This document shows, piece by piece, positions 15,101 to 24,020 of a DNA stretch of 60,000 nucleotides (position 1 is its first letter; each line of letters opens with the position of its first letter). Under the pieces are notes generated by a model, which searched no databases, was not told the DNA's origin, and was given only the letters and a program-made list of their open reading frames with translations. The stretch is from Owenia fusiformis. Taxonomy: Eukaryota; Annelida; Polychaeta; Sabellida; Oweniidae. The stretch covers positions 34,725,375-34,785,374 of the forward strand of contig CAIIXF020000005.1 in NCBI GenBank assembly GCA_903813345.2, read 5' to 3'. Both the position numbers and the translations under genes were made by a program.

Positions 15101-17606
15101 TTTGGTCACTTACATGCCGAGTACTTACAAGATTTCAATGAGGTCAAAATTGATAACTTGATTTTCTGTAAGGGTCATTAGAGGTCAAATGTCATATTGA
15201 AGGAATTTTTGGACCAAGAAAAATATCAAAATTGCTCCCTGTTCTCAAAATCCCTATATAATCAACTGTACCACTGGGCGAAGTGACCAAATATAAACAA
15301 TTTTAATCACAAATAATCAGTGAATAAATGATTATTATCTGGTTAAAACCTATTATCGAGACTATTATTGCTGGTTATCGCTGATTATCAAGACTCATTA
15401 ATCAACAATAACCAGTGTTTTCACTGGTTATTACGATAATCAATTCTTATTAATGTGTAGCCAATGGCAAAAATTCCAACTGATTATTATGTCAAGTGAT
15501 TATTCACCCAACTGATTATCGCTTTGTTTTCATTAGCAATTAAGAATCGTCTGCCATTTATGCGTCTAGCGCTTCAAATTATTATCCGTTGAATAAACAA
15601 ACTATAGCCTTTGTCTAGCTAAAGAATATGAATTTTTGCGAAATTGAATTTTTTATTCAAACATCATTTTTTAATTCATTATCAACCAAACAAAAAATAA
15701 AAGAAACACATTTTTAGAATTTCATTTAATGTTAGACTTTATTTAGCATCCTCCTCGCCCCCCCCCCCCCGACTGAAAACCAAAATATTTTTGGCAATCG
15801 CACTCCCCCCCCCCGACTGAAAGCTGGCTACGCCCCTGATATCTGTTATTGGCCATCAATAAACTATATTTATATTGTGAGCATTTATGGGTTTTGATAA
15901 CAATAGGCTTTATACCAGTACATGTATAATTAATCAAATTTCATATTGTATCATGTTGGCTAAATCGTTTCAAGTGAGGAATTAAGAACTGTAATCGGGG
16001 TTTGCTTAGTTTGAGTCAGGGAACAAAATGTAATCAGACAGACAGATTAATTAATATTTGTTTTGATAAATGAGTATTATAGGTTATAGGCAGTATCATG
16101 GGAACCAAGTTGTCGTGTATAGGATTATTTTTTGTTTAGGCTACTTCAGAATTGAGTGAACCATCCGTAGTTTTAAAAACAAGGATCAATAAATACATCT
16201 TATCAAGATCAAATATTAGAAATCTATTTTTGACTGGACAGATTCTTCTTCTCGAATGTCAAACAGAACCTTCATGTTCTTTATTCATTTGGAACTTTTA
16301 TTTAAATTATTTCAATCAAACGTGTGTTGATGCTCCGAGCTAATACTTTTAATTGACAAAATGTTGCAATAGGGGGGGGGGCATAATTGTCTTTATTCCA
16401 TTTCTTTTGTACATTATTACATACACACCAAACGCGACCCGATCGGGGAGGGGATTCGGGTTGCGCACAGTGCGCAATTTGTTATCTCTTTATGCATGTT
16501 TTATTGCCAAATTAATATAAAAACAAGCTGGAGAAACATAAGTATTTATTTTGTATTTTGTTACCACACGTCAAAAGGCGCATTTGAAGTTCAAAAAATG
16601 TAAGAAGACTTGACTAGACATTATGTACTTATATATTTATATGTTACGTATTTATTATGTATTCAATTCGAATTCTGTTAACTCGCACTCCTTGAACCAC
16701 CCCACCCCTTGGCTACGGGTATAAGTACTTTCGGCACACGGAGAGAATAACATTAGACTTCTGCAATGCAACTACAAGTAATAAGAGAGACCTAAAATGA
16801 AAATGATGTAATGTAAAAATATACAATTGTAGTCCATCACAAAATTCATTTATTTCATAAAAGTGTCAAGGGACAGTGCCTCTATTAAAGACTAAAAGAA
16901 ACAAATTAACTTCCGTAGTAGAAACATCCTGTAGTGGAAAAAACAAATGACTTTTCATAACGAATTAGAATAGCCAGTCTGTCTAATTGTATAATATATT
17001 AGATACATTTTAAATTCCTTTATACTTCTTATCACAGACAGGTTGATCATTTTATTTAGACAAGAGATTGTATTCCAGCAGTGTCATTTGTAATTAGCCC
17101 TTTGAAGTTTAATCAGTCACAATAATCAGTTGGTCGGTTATTCAGTAAAGACAAAAGTGATTATCGCTAGGCCATGCCTGTTCCCATTGTATCTAGCCTT
17201 TAAAAGTTATAATTAGGTCAGGATCAGACTGTGTCTGCTTATTAATGATTATTCTAAAACATTAATCACTGATTATTATGTGTTATTTCCAACCTGTTTG
17301 TCTAGTGACATGTTTAACAAATCATCTACTTAATACTTAATACTTACACTTTCCCCTGAAATTCCAAATGGAATATTCAAATCTAGGGACATTCCCCGAT
17401 CCTTATAATTATTTGTTCAACTACATGTGTTTTTCTCCATCATTCAGGTGTATGTAGCGGAGACATGGGCAATATCCGCTGCCTTCTTCATCATCATTGT
17501 GCCTTTGGTGAACGAATTCTCAAGTCTGAGAGCACAATTACGAGAACGAAAGAAGGTGTCAACAACGGACCAACCAAATGCAAATGGACATGTATTTTCA
17601 AAATGA
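195..17606 (+). CDS. Urea-proton symporter DUR3-like, C-terminal three exons (partial gene)
   Basis: Spliced from exons 195-375, 14610-14799 and 17448-17606; upstream exons lie outside the window. Phases agree: the first exon enters after one base of a split codon, the next junction is phase 2 (AG|A, Arg), and the last is phase 0. All junctions are GT-AG. Exon 1 has a membrane segment (LVGNIVAIAGGAILTIVVTL) and then DIDNPLTPWTELYAR. Exon 2 starts ELSISG, has RPSMKEVETVFRNVK and a membrane segment around YIGAIGLSLILVVIWPLAML. Exon 3 starts VYVAETWAISAAFF, has a last hydrophobic segment and a basic, hydrophilic cytosolic-like tail, stop at 17604-17606. This matches the end of DUR3-type members of the sodium:solute symporter family, which move urea with protons or sodium across the plasma membrane. 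Recognition is from motif memory; another SLC5-like transporter is the main alternative. The 14.2 kb intron hosts a collagen-like ORF and many repeats. Confidence 0.8.
606..1013. repeat. Foldback element with ~150 bp imperfect arms
   Basis: The left edge (TATTTCAAGGTAACTCG) reappears as its reverse complement at the right edge (CGAGTTACCTTGAAATA). The match continues inward through CGAAAAATGATG / CATCACTTTTCG and the ATATTTGTAGATTTCTTT block. It lies in the 14.2 kb symporter intron and has no coding content. Probably a MITE. Confidence 0.65.
3063..3345 (-). mobile_element. TGTCACC/GGTGACA-ended element, small copy
   Basis: Begins TGTCACCACC and ends near AGTGGTGAC. Inside is the motif TCAGATTTGA with spaced 'aacttgtagatgatttt', the reverse complement of the unit making up the array at 24.2-25.7 kb. 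It interrupts copy 1 of the dispersed repeat; copy 2 at about 10.74 kb lacks it. Confidence 0.55.
3576..4453. mobile_element. Long-TIR foldback MITE, copy 1 (878 bp, TA-flanked)
   Basis: The ends are CACTCCCCTCCATAAG and its reverse complement CTTATGGAGGGGAGTG, bounded by TA on both sides. The inverted arms run about 250 bp (GAACTACGTGTTAAAGCCTC, GATGGAAACGTAATTTGACTT, CAATTACAATAG) around a non-coding core. A second copy lies at 33252-34102, and the paralogous site near 10970 is empty. TA flanks fit a Tc1/mariner-type non-autonomous element. Confidence 0.8.
4846..6868. other. AT-rich intronic stretch, nothing recognised
   Basis: This part of the symporter intron has only short chance ORFs on either strand and no repeat that I could match elsewhere in the window. 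Confidence 0.5.
6869..7222. mobile_element. MITE family with CAGATGCGAGTAG ends, copy 1
   Basis: The left end AGATGCAAGTAG and right end CTACTCGCATCTG are inverted. The interior shares long blocks with 45501-45926, including GATTCCCCATAGACC, CCCATGTTACAAAATCAC and AGCCACCTGGTGG. There is no coding content. Confidence 0.7.
7439..7667. repeat. Foldback element carrying one satellite-like unit
   Basis: Arms are GCCTAGGTTACATTTG...GATTCATCGGCCG on the left and CGGCCAATGAATC...CAAATGTGACCCAGGC on the right, with TATTTTGTTCAAAA / TTGAACAAAATA further in. The core contains a single unit (AGGTCAAATCTCAAATTTGA) related to the 24-25.7 kb tandem array in opposite orientation. Confidence 0.65.
7908..8582 (+). 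CDS. Short secreted collagen-like protein (intronless ORF in the symporter intron)
   Basis: The ORF is 224 codons from ATG 7908. Another in-frame ATG at 7866 would add 14 residues, but starting at 7908 puts a clean signal peptide first (MSTMLLQFAIFAATFYLNIYA, residues 1-21). Residues 22-60 form a short non-collagenous region. Gly-X-Y repeats fill about 64-159 and 168-215, with interruptions at QSTR (about 101-104), GLPGGL (about 120-125) and ELSSGTQCSN (about 159-168). Cysteines at 61, 165 and 216 flank the triple-helical blocks and could crosslink chains. It ends with a 9-residue tail after GEPC. Many motifs such as GLPGLPG and GEPGKPG fit extracellular-matrix collagens. It lies on the same strand as the host symporter and has no visible introns, so it could be a nested gene, a retrocopy, or one exon of a larger collagen. 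Expression is unproven. Confidence 0.7.
   Translation: MSTMLLQFAIFAATFYLNIYAQPNDIRDPQAVDALYSENAVTIGELNVILAQLKKEMTVKCKKGDKGYPGIDGLPGLPGLKGDPGVPGFDGLPGRRGDKGQSTRGPPGDQGLKGEPGKPGLPGGLKGESGIPGLKGDVGPTGRRGRRGQKGAKGENGELSSGTQCSNGLPGMNGSPGRDGFPGLPGRKGSRGHRGPAGLDGRPGYPGLLGQKGEPCHNDYGFIG
8674..8679 (+). promoter_or_regulatory. Candidate polyadenylation signal of the collagen-like ORF
   Basis: AATAAA about 92 bases after the TAG stop at 8580-8582. Further AATAAA hexamers occur near 9176 and 9243, so the one used is uncertain. Confidence 0.3.
9317..10370 (-). mobile_element. Degenerate mariner-type DNA transposon (1.05 kb)
   Basis: The ends are inverted (CGAGGGGTGATCAATAAGTA and its near reverse complement at 10351-10370) and sit between TA dinucleotides at 9315-9316 and 10371-10372, the Tc1/mariner target duplication. 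Arms are long, about 220 bp, and include GGTACCCCGGGACCGACAT / ATGTCGGTCTTGGGGTACC. The internal minus-strand reading frame holds a transposase remnant. The element is too short for an intact mariner gene, so it is non-autonomous. Confidence 0.8.
9758..9952 (-). pseudogene. Mariner transposase fragment
   Basis: The frame reads DNAPAK, then about 20 residues later FSPDLATHDLF, then EKGCRFNDIDEI. This is the recognisable second catalytic-Asp region of mariner transposases (family pattern DNAPAH ... YSPDLAP.D..LF). The rest of the DDE domain and the DNA-binding part are not intact, so it is a relic. Confidence 0.75.
10476..11301 (+). repeat. Dispersed repeat, copy 2 (lacks both nested elements)
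   Basis: Paralog of 2764-4845. At about 10740-10790 it runs from CATAATTATG directly into TTAAACAAAAGCAGATG without the TGTCACC element. At about 10961-10975 it reads GAAGTGTATACCCTGCC without the 878 bp MITE. Confidence 0.7.
11517..12356. repeat. Foldback element with nested internal palindrome (840 bp)
   Basis: The outer arms start ATTATAGGAATA...CTATGGTTTTGAAAAATATC and end with the reverse complement (GATATTTTTTCAAAACCATAG...TATTCCTATAAT). They include ATATCCATGAGTGGATATTG. A second palindrome at about 12118-12256 (CAAATATTTAATTCTATT...AATAGAATTAAATATTTG, with GGTGAATACCTGTG) sits near the right arm and centres on GCCCTTCGGGC. Confidence 0.75.
12597..12740. repeat. Short hairpin element
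   Basis: The left arm has GGTTCAGGATATTGGGATTA and the right arm has TAATCCCAATATCCTGAACC, with ATTATCC / GGATTAT near the outer ends. The core has CCTCGGGACC and CCTCGACC motifs like those of 26685-26826. Confidence 0.7.
12843..13439. repeat. Foldback element with AAAACGCCACTTTTTTTC arms
   Basis: Left AAAAAACGCCACTTTTTTTC pairs with right AAAAAAAAGTGGCGTTTTTT. The right edge ends CACCCTG|TA, like the TA-flanked family at 13523-14412. The left tip is less clear. Confidence 0.55.
13523..14412. mobile_element. TA-flanked foldback MITE (CAGGGTGTTCAAA ends, 890 bp)
   Basis: Left CAGGGTGTTCAAA and right TTTGAACACCCTG are inverted and flanked by TA at 13521-13522 and 14413-14414. The arms also share TCGCTATATCTTG/CAAGATATAGCGA and GTTCATATTTTCAGGAAA. 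Blocks near the right side are internally duplicated (14.17 and 14.33 kb). The right end lies about 200 bp before the second visible symporter exon. Confidence 0.75.
14800..17447 (+). other. Last symporter intron; AT-rich, GATTATT-rich blocks
   Basis: No gene is visible. Blocks at about 15290-15600 and 17085-17290 are rich in GATTAT/ATAATC motifs with local inverted matches. Two C-tracts at about 15757 and 15805 precede CGACTGAAA repeats. The rest is unremarkable. Confidence 0.5.
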
Positions 17607-17711
17607 AGAGAGGAAAATCAAGGAAAATTCGAAAACGAGCCATGGTATTGTTTGTGGTTTGTTCAGTGTATGAGATCTCATACACTTGGTAAAAATGTAA
17701 AAATAATATAG

Positions 17712-17717
17712 AATAAA
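17712..17717 (+). promoter_or_regulatory. Candidate polyadenylation signal (AATAAA) of the DUR3-like gene
   Basis: An AATAAA hexamer lies 106 bases after the stop codon of the symporter. The region is AT-rich, so chance occurrence is possible. Confidence 0.35.
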
Positions 17718-17989
17718 ATGTTTAATATACTGCAAAATAAGTTGCATTAAGAGAGAATCATAGAGAATATTTTTTCCAGTATAATAGGCAGTTATTTTTT
17801 GTATTATAGCGGAAAAAAATATAATACGAATTTTGAAGAATTATTTTTGATTTAATAATATTATTCGTGTATTATTTAAAGGGAACAACATATAATACCA
17901 TATAATATAGAATAATATTTTTGTCAGGAGCAAATAATATGTTGGCATCTGCAATCAAAAACCGATTATACGCGTTTATTTTCGAGCCG

Positions 17990-20480
17990 TTAATCCCTAA
18001 TTACTCAATTCCTATGAAATGAGTTTCATTCATACTTATACTTAAGTAATTAATCCGTTTGTTATGGTTAATGGATTAATCTCTACAGCTGATGGCTCTA
18101 AAAAATTCCACAAAAATAATTTGCAGAATAAGTTTTTACATATATATTTGATTGTATAATGTCCCTCATGTTATGATTAACATTGTGTTAAATTTTTGAT
18201 TCAATCAATTAATTCATTGTAAAGTTAATTTTTGAATTTTTAATTAATTGGTTTTCCTCACATTTTTATTCCATTGTTTCTCTGTCACATTAGGTTTTTG
18301 GCAAACAACTCTTAAATCCCCCTCTTACACAGATACAAACAACCACCTGTATTCACTTTGCCAACAAAAAACAGTCATGACACAGAACTGCTCAATAATT
18401 AATAAACACATTACGCATTTTATACAGAACCATACTTAAGGACCCCCCTCCCCGTGGCCAACGATTCTTTCAAATTCATATAGTTTTTCAACATTCACAT
18501 ACATGTATTGACATTCCAGAGCAATATAATAAGTCAAACTTTAATCCCTAATTATTCAATTTCTATGATTTGAGTTTTGTTCACACCAATAAATAATCTG
18601 TTTGTTAGAGTTAATGGATTAATTTCTACAGCCGATGGTTCTAATTTCAACCAAAAAATAATTTGCAAATTCAGTTTTTCATATTTATTTGATCGTATAA
18701 TGTCCCTTATGTTATAATTAACATTGTGTTAAAATTTGGATTTAATTGATTGACTCAATGGAAAGTTAATTTTTAATCAATGGCTTTCCTCACATTTTTA
18801 CTCCATTTGGTTTCCTCACAATTTAAATCAATAGTTTCTCTGTCAAATTAAGCTTATAACAAACAAGACTTAAAGCCCTCTCTCACACAGACACAAACAC
18901 CTTTATTCACTTCACAAACAACACAAAACATTGATGACACGAAACTGCTATATATCAATACATTACAAATTTGATACAGGTCCATGGCAAGGAAGGGGGG
19001 GGGGGGGGGTCGTTGGGTTCGAGTAAATCACCCTCCCCTTGCCAAAATTCTTTCAAAATCCTATTATCAATTGTGAACCCTTGGTTTGTTTTGAAAATTG
19101 ATCCCCTTGGCTAAAACTTATTACAAGCCTGTAATATATTGTATGTTTTGCTCCGATTTTTCTGACAAATCACTGATAATAAATAAGGAAACGTCCATTA
19201 GGTTAACCGATACAAGTGGTGTTAATCCATGCTAAAACAAAATAAGAACTTGTATTCTCTCACATTTCACAATTCGTGTGTTTTCTGTTATCCATATAAT
19301 ATCTGAGATATAAACCGGGGATATCCCGGGAGGGGGGGGGGATATAAACATCAGATTAGTACATGATGTTATACATTTGTTTCTACTACAATTGGATCAT
19401 TTCTTTTTATTACAACTTTCTTTGTTTTCCATTTCCAAATATATATATTCAAAAGGTGCGAGATTCTGTATGTTTAGTTGTTTGATAATGAAAATAAAGA
19501 AGTGGGCACAATTTAATGTTTCATCTGACAAAGCAATGATTACGCTTTGAGCAAATTGGTGCATGGTAGAACAAACTGATGTAAATAGCATATTGACATA
19601 CAGCATGTCAGAGCAATATGATAAGTAAAATGTTAATCCCTAATTATTTAATTTCTTTAATATGAGCTTCATTAACACTGACAACTAATCCGTTTGTTGG
19701 AGGCAATGGATTAATTTCCTACAGCCAACAGTTCTGAGTTCCACAAAAAAATTATTTGAAAATTAAGTTTTTCATATTTATTTGATTGTATAATGCCCCT
19801 TATGTTATGATTAACATTGTGTTAAAATTTGGATTTAATTGATTGACTCAACGGAAAGTTAAGTTTTAATCAATGGGTTTCCACTCCATTGTTTCTCTGC
19901 CACATTAAGTTTACAACAAACAACATTTAAGGCCCCCTCTTACACAGAGTGAGACACAAACAACCACCTGTATTCACTTTGCCAACCACAAAAATAGTCT
20001 TGACACAGAACTGCTCAATTTTTCAGTTAAATACAAGTACATTACGCATTTTATACAGGCCCGTACCTATCGAGTAACGATCCCCTCCCCTTGGCCAACA
20101 ATTCTTTCAAAATCATGCAGATTTTCACCATTCACATACATGTATTGATGTCAGAGCAATATAAGTAATACCTTAATCCCTAAGTTTTTTCAATTTCTAT
20201 GAAATGAGTTTTGTTCACTGATAACTAATCCGTTTGTTAGAGTTAATGGATTAATATCTAGAACTGATTCTTCTAATTTCCACAAAAAATAATAATTTGC
20301 AAATTAAGTTTTTCATATTTATTTGATGGTATAGTGTCCCTCTTTCTATGATTAACATTGTATTAAAATTTGGATTGAATTGATTAACTCATCGGAAAGT
20401 TAATTTTTTGATTTTTAATTGATGACTTTTCTTCACATGTTTACTCCATTGTTAACATTAATTTTAATCAAATTAAATTT
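17990..20480. repeat. Tandem satellite, unit ~542 bp, four recognisable units
   Basis: Landmark ATTAACATTGT.TTA occurs near 18174, 18716, 19808 and 20349. The spacings are about 542, 1092 (twice the unit) and 541. Units share TAATCCCTAATTA...AATTTCTATGA, GTTAATGGATTAAT and CCTCTTACACAGA. The place expected for a further unit, about 19100-19620, holds diverged sequence. Confidence 0.75.
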
Positions 20481-21189
20481 ATTAATTTCTTCTAAATATT
20501 TATTTTGTAAATATGATTCAAATAGAAATAGAACAATCAAAATAAAATGTATGTGTGACATTTGTAAGTAATGGAGATGAGAAGGCCAATAGAACGGTTA
20601 AACCTATTAACTGCCATGCTGTGCATTCTTTGTTTTGTTTGGTTAAGTAATTAACCAGATGGATTGTACATCAAGTTGGGCGAGAATAATCGCGTATAAT
20701 ATTTTTTAGAACCCAAATAATACAATATAATTTGATATATTCTGTTCAGATTGGAAAATACAAGAAAATAATATTTTTTAGAATAGAAAAAAATTCTAAA
20801 TAAACTGCAATCATCATATTTGGATCTCGCTTATTTCTAATTATATTATATTAATCTCTATATAATAGAGTATATTTTGCTGATTATATTTTTTTCCTTC
20901 ATAATATAATATAATAATTACAATACTGAATGGAAATACTGTATTATTACGCATCTTTTTACACAAATATCCGAAAATAAAACATATTTTTATATATTAT
21001 TTTATTGATTTCACCAAGTGATAGTTTTAGTTAAAAAACGTCTGAAAATATATTTCTGGAAAGTTTTTGTAAGGCAATTGCCTCGCCTGTGCCAAATGCA
21101 TGGCTAAATTTAATTTCAGCTAGAATTGACATTATTAATTTGCAAAATTCTATCAGTTACTACGTCATCAAGTATTTCACAAAAACAAC

Positions 21190-22620
21190 ATATTTTCATA
21201 TATTATAAGTTCCAACATGAAAAATGATAATCTAAAACGATGACTCTAAATATAATTTCAATATCGGAGTAATAAAATATGATTAAAAATTACAATACTT
21301 GTGCAATAGCGAAGTCATAAAATATGTTTTAAAACTATGACCGTCTGCTGTTAATATAATTCCAATAGCAACGTAGTAAAATATCATGTCTGATGTCTGT
21401 CTGATGTACATAATTTCAATAGTTGAGTAATATAAATGATTCAAAACTACAGGGCGTATAAAAAAACGCAACAAGCAGTTATCTCGTAAAATCACAAAAC
21501 TAGTGATGATTACATCAATTTAATTTAATTTACCATTAAGCCACGTCCCTCCTCTTTGCAATGCTATGTCATTCACTCACATGTGGTCATGGTTGGGTGA
21601 GAAATCCTTCCATTTGCACAGTGTGTCTAAGTTGGCTCTGGACCAAGTTTCAGATATTGCAAAAATCAGTGCAAGGGCTAAGTGCCAATGGAAGTGCTCC
21701 TGACTGTTTTTGTTGTGACTTTTTCTTTTGGAGCTATCTCAAGAGCATCTGTGCTCACCATTCCTCCACCAGATATTGCAAAATCTGGAGAAAGAATTGC
21801 CAACGGGCTTCCTTTCTCCACTTTAACCCACATTTGACTCCGGGCTAAACCATGCATGACATGGAGAGATTAGCGCATCTTTATGTGCAAAAAAGTAGTG
21901 GCAATTAAGAGGGGTATAGGATGTATTCTTGTAAGAGTATGAGTATGAACACTACTGTCTATGTCACACCTGCAACACCTTCTTTCAAGTGCCCTTGTGC
22001 CCCATGCACTGACTTTTGCAATGTTTAAAACTTGGGTCCGGGTTGAATTTTACCCCACTTTGCGAATTTAATGATTATTCGGCCAGCCATGACTCCCTGT
22101 GGATGAATGGCATTCCATTGCAAAGAGGAGTAATATGGCTTTTTGGTACACTGAATGAAATTGATGTAGTCATCATTGGTTTTAGGTTTTCTTCCAATAT
22201 TGAATTGGGCCCCGTACACTAACTTTCGCGATGTTTATTTGATCCCAAGCTAATTTTGTCCCACTTTACAAAAGGAATGATTACTCGCCCAACCATGGCC
22301 CAATATCAACGAATGATATACCATTGGAAAATGGAGACACATGGCTTTATTGTACATTGAATGAAATCAATGCTGTTATCACTGGTTTTGTGCCTTCCAA
22401 AATAACAACTGCGTTTTTTATACGCACCGTGTAACTGTCTGCTGTAAATATAATTTCAATAGCGGAGTAACATATTGTGATTTGAAATTATGTCTGTCAG
22501 CTACTGTAAATATAATTTCAATAGTGGAGTAATAAAATATAATTTAAAACTATGTCGTCTGTCTACTGTAAATGTAATTTCAATATCGAAGTGATAATTA
22601 TGATCTAAAACTAAGACTGC
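21190..22620. repeat. Minisatellite of ~63 bp units, split by a foldback insertion
   Basis: Units contain TATAATTTCAATAGCGGAGTA followed by AAATATGATTTAAAACTATG. Several lie at 21190-21447 and several more at 22432-22620. The two halves are separated by the TA-flanked element 21450-22431. Confidence 0.65.
21450..22431. mobile_element. TA-flanked foldback MITE (CAGGGCGTATAAAAAAACGCA ends, 982 bp)
   Basis: Inverted ends CAGGGCGTATAAAAAAACGC and GCGTTTTTTATACGCACCGTG lie between TA duplications at 21448-21449 and 22432-22433. The interior is internally repetitive with no transposase. The ends resemble those of 13523-14412 (CAGGGTGTTCAAAAAAACGC), suggesting one superfamily. Confidence 0.7.
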
Positions 22621-23084
22621 TAATAAGAATCCATTTCCCATTTGTTTAATTGTTCATAGTCAGCAGATTAGTGCCAAAATTAATACGCCTTTAGTTGTAT
22701 CCAATGTGGATTGATATCAAAGTGGAGAATCAAAACGATGGCACTATTGAACGCTGTTCAGCGCAAAAATGGAAGGATATCCGACAGGGCATTCCACATC
22801 GATGGACAAAATTGAGGTATTTTAAATGCTATTTAGTGTCTATTCGGTGACTAGGAGCTTACTTTGGGTGTGTAGTCAACGATGAATGCCAAGTAAAAGT
22901 CAATATATCATTGTTTTATTCTGGTAATTCTGATTGTCTGAACTAAACAACGCAGAAACTGATGAGCTTGCACACCCATTTGAAAATGAAGTCTTCTTAT
23001 TCGCAATACAGTTTACATACAGTAAACATAGTAGTTTTATTTGTAATTTTCCATCATCAAGCGAAGGTAACGGCTGCAACATTC

Positions 23085-23640
23085 GCATCTAAGATGGCGG
23101 ACGGAAAGTTTCGATTTCGATGTATTTAGTTTTCATCGAACTAAACTACTCTATAGATGGCATTATGCGTTGATATTTGAACTAAATCAAGCTTATGTGA
23201 CAGGGTAACTCTTGAGTATGATAATTTGCCCATATATATATCGTACGTAGGCTCCACAGTCCAACGATATCTTCCAACGTTTAAAGGAAGGTAAGTGGAA
23301 ATGTATGATACGGTAACGGTCATGTTAGTTTTCAGTACACGGTAACTGGATATCTTAGATCTCCATTATAAACTAACGTTAGATACTGCATCACCGCATA
23401 TCAGTTATGATCTGTAACTTAAACCAAAAGCCCAGTTCCCTCCCCTAAGCGATGGAAGATATCGTCGAACTGTGGAGCCTGCGCATTGTATATGATTAAA
23501 CGATCATAGTTCAGTGTGTCCATGCCATATATGCCTGATATCGTTAAGATGTCAAAGCATTATATCAACTATAACAAAATTTAATTCGATGAAAACTGAG
23601 AATATTGAAATCGACACTTACCATCCGCCATCTTTGATGC
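23085..23640. repeat. Foldback element (~556 bp)
   Basis: Left GCATCTAAGATGGCGGA pairs with right TCCGCCATCTTTGATGC. Inner pairs are TTAGTTTTCATCGAA/TTCGATGAAAACT and GGCTCCACAGTCCAACGATA / TATCGTCGAACTGTGGAGCC. No coding content. Confidence 0.7.
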
Positions 23641-24020
23641 TACCCTGCGTGCAGAGTCTAGTTAAACTACACGAAGACGAAGCTTTCTTTTAAGAAGTGA
23701 AGTCAAACGAATGCAAAGGGTACTTTGATGCGAAGGTTACGGTCAAAATCTTCGCTTGATACTGACCAGTGATATTGATAAAGTTGAGTTCTTAATTACA
23801 AAGTTTAAGGTCGATCCATACGTTCGGAATTTTTATGCAGTCCTCATTGAAGTCACGTCATGTTATTTTCAGGAAAATAACTCGTTTCATATACGGTCTA
23901 CATCTTTCACATTTGCACAAAGTGCACACTATAATGTACCCAGAAAAGAGTGTGAAGAAATTGGTTTTAGTTTATTTAAAGAGTACAAAATGAGTAAGTC
24001 ACTCTATTTTCTTGTTTTTA

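Noticed and set aside
21561-22222. ORFs of 95 and 68 codons
   Set aside because: They lie wholly inside the foldback element 21450-22431 and have no family features.
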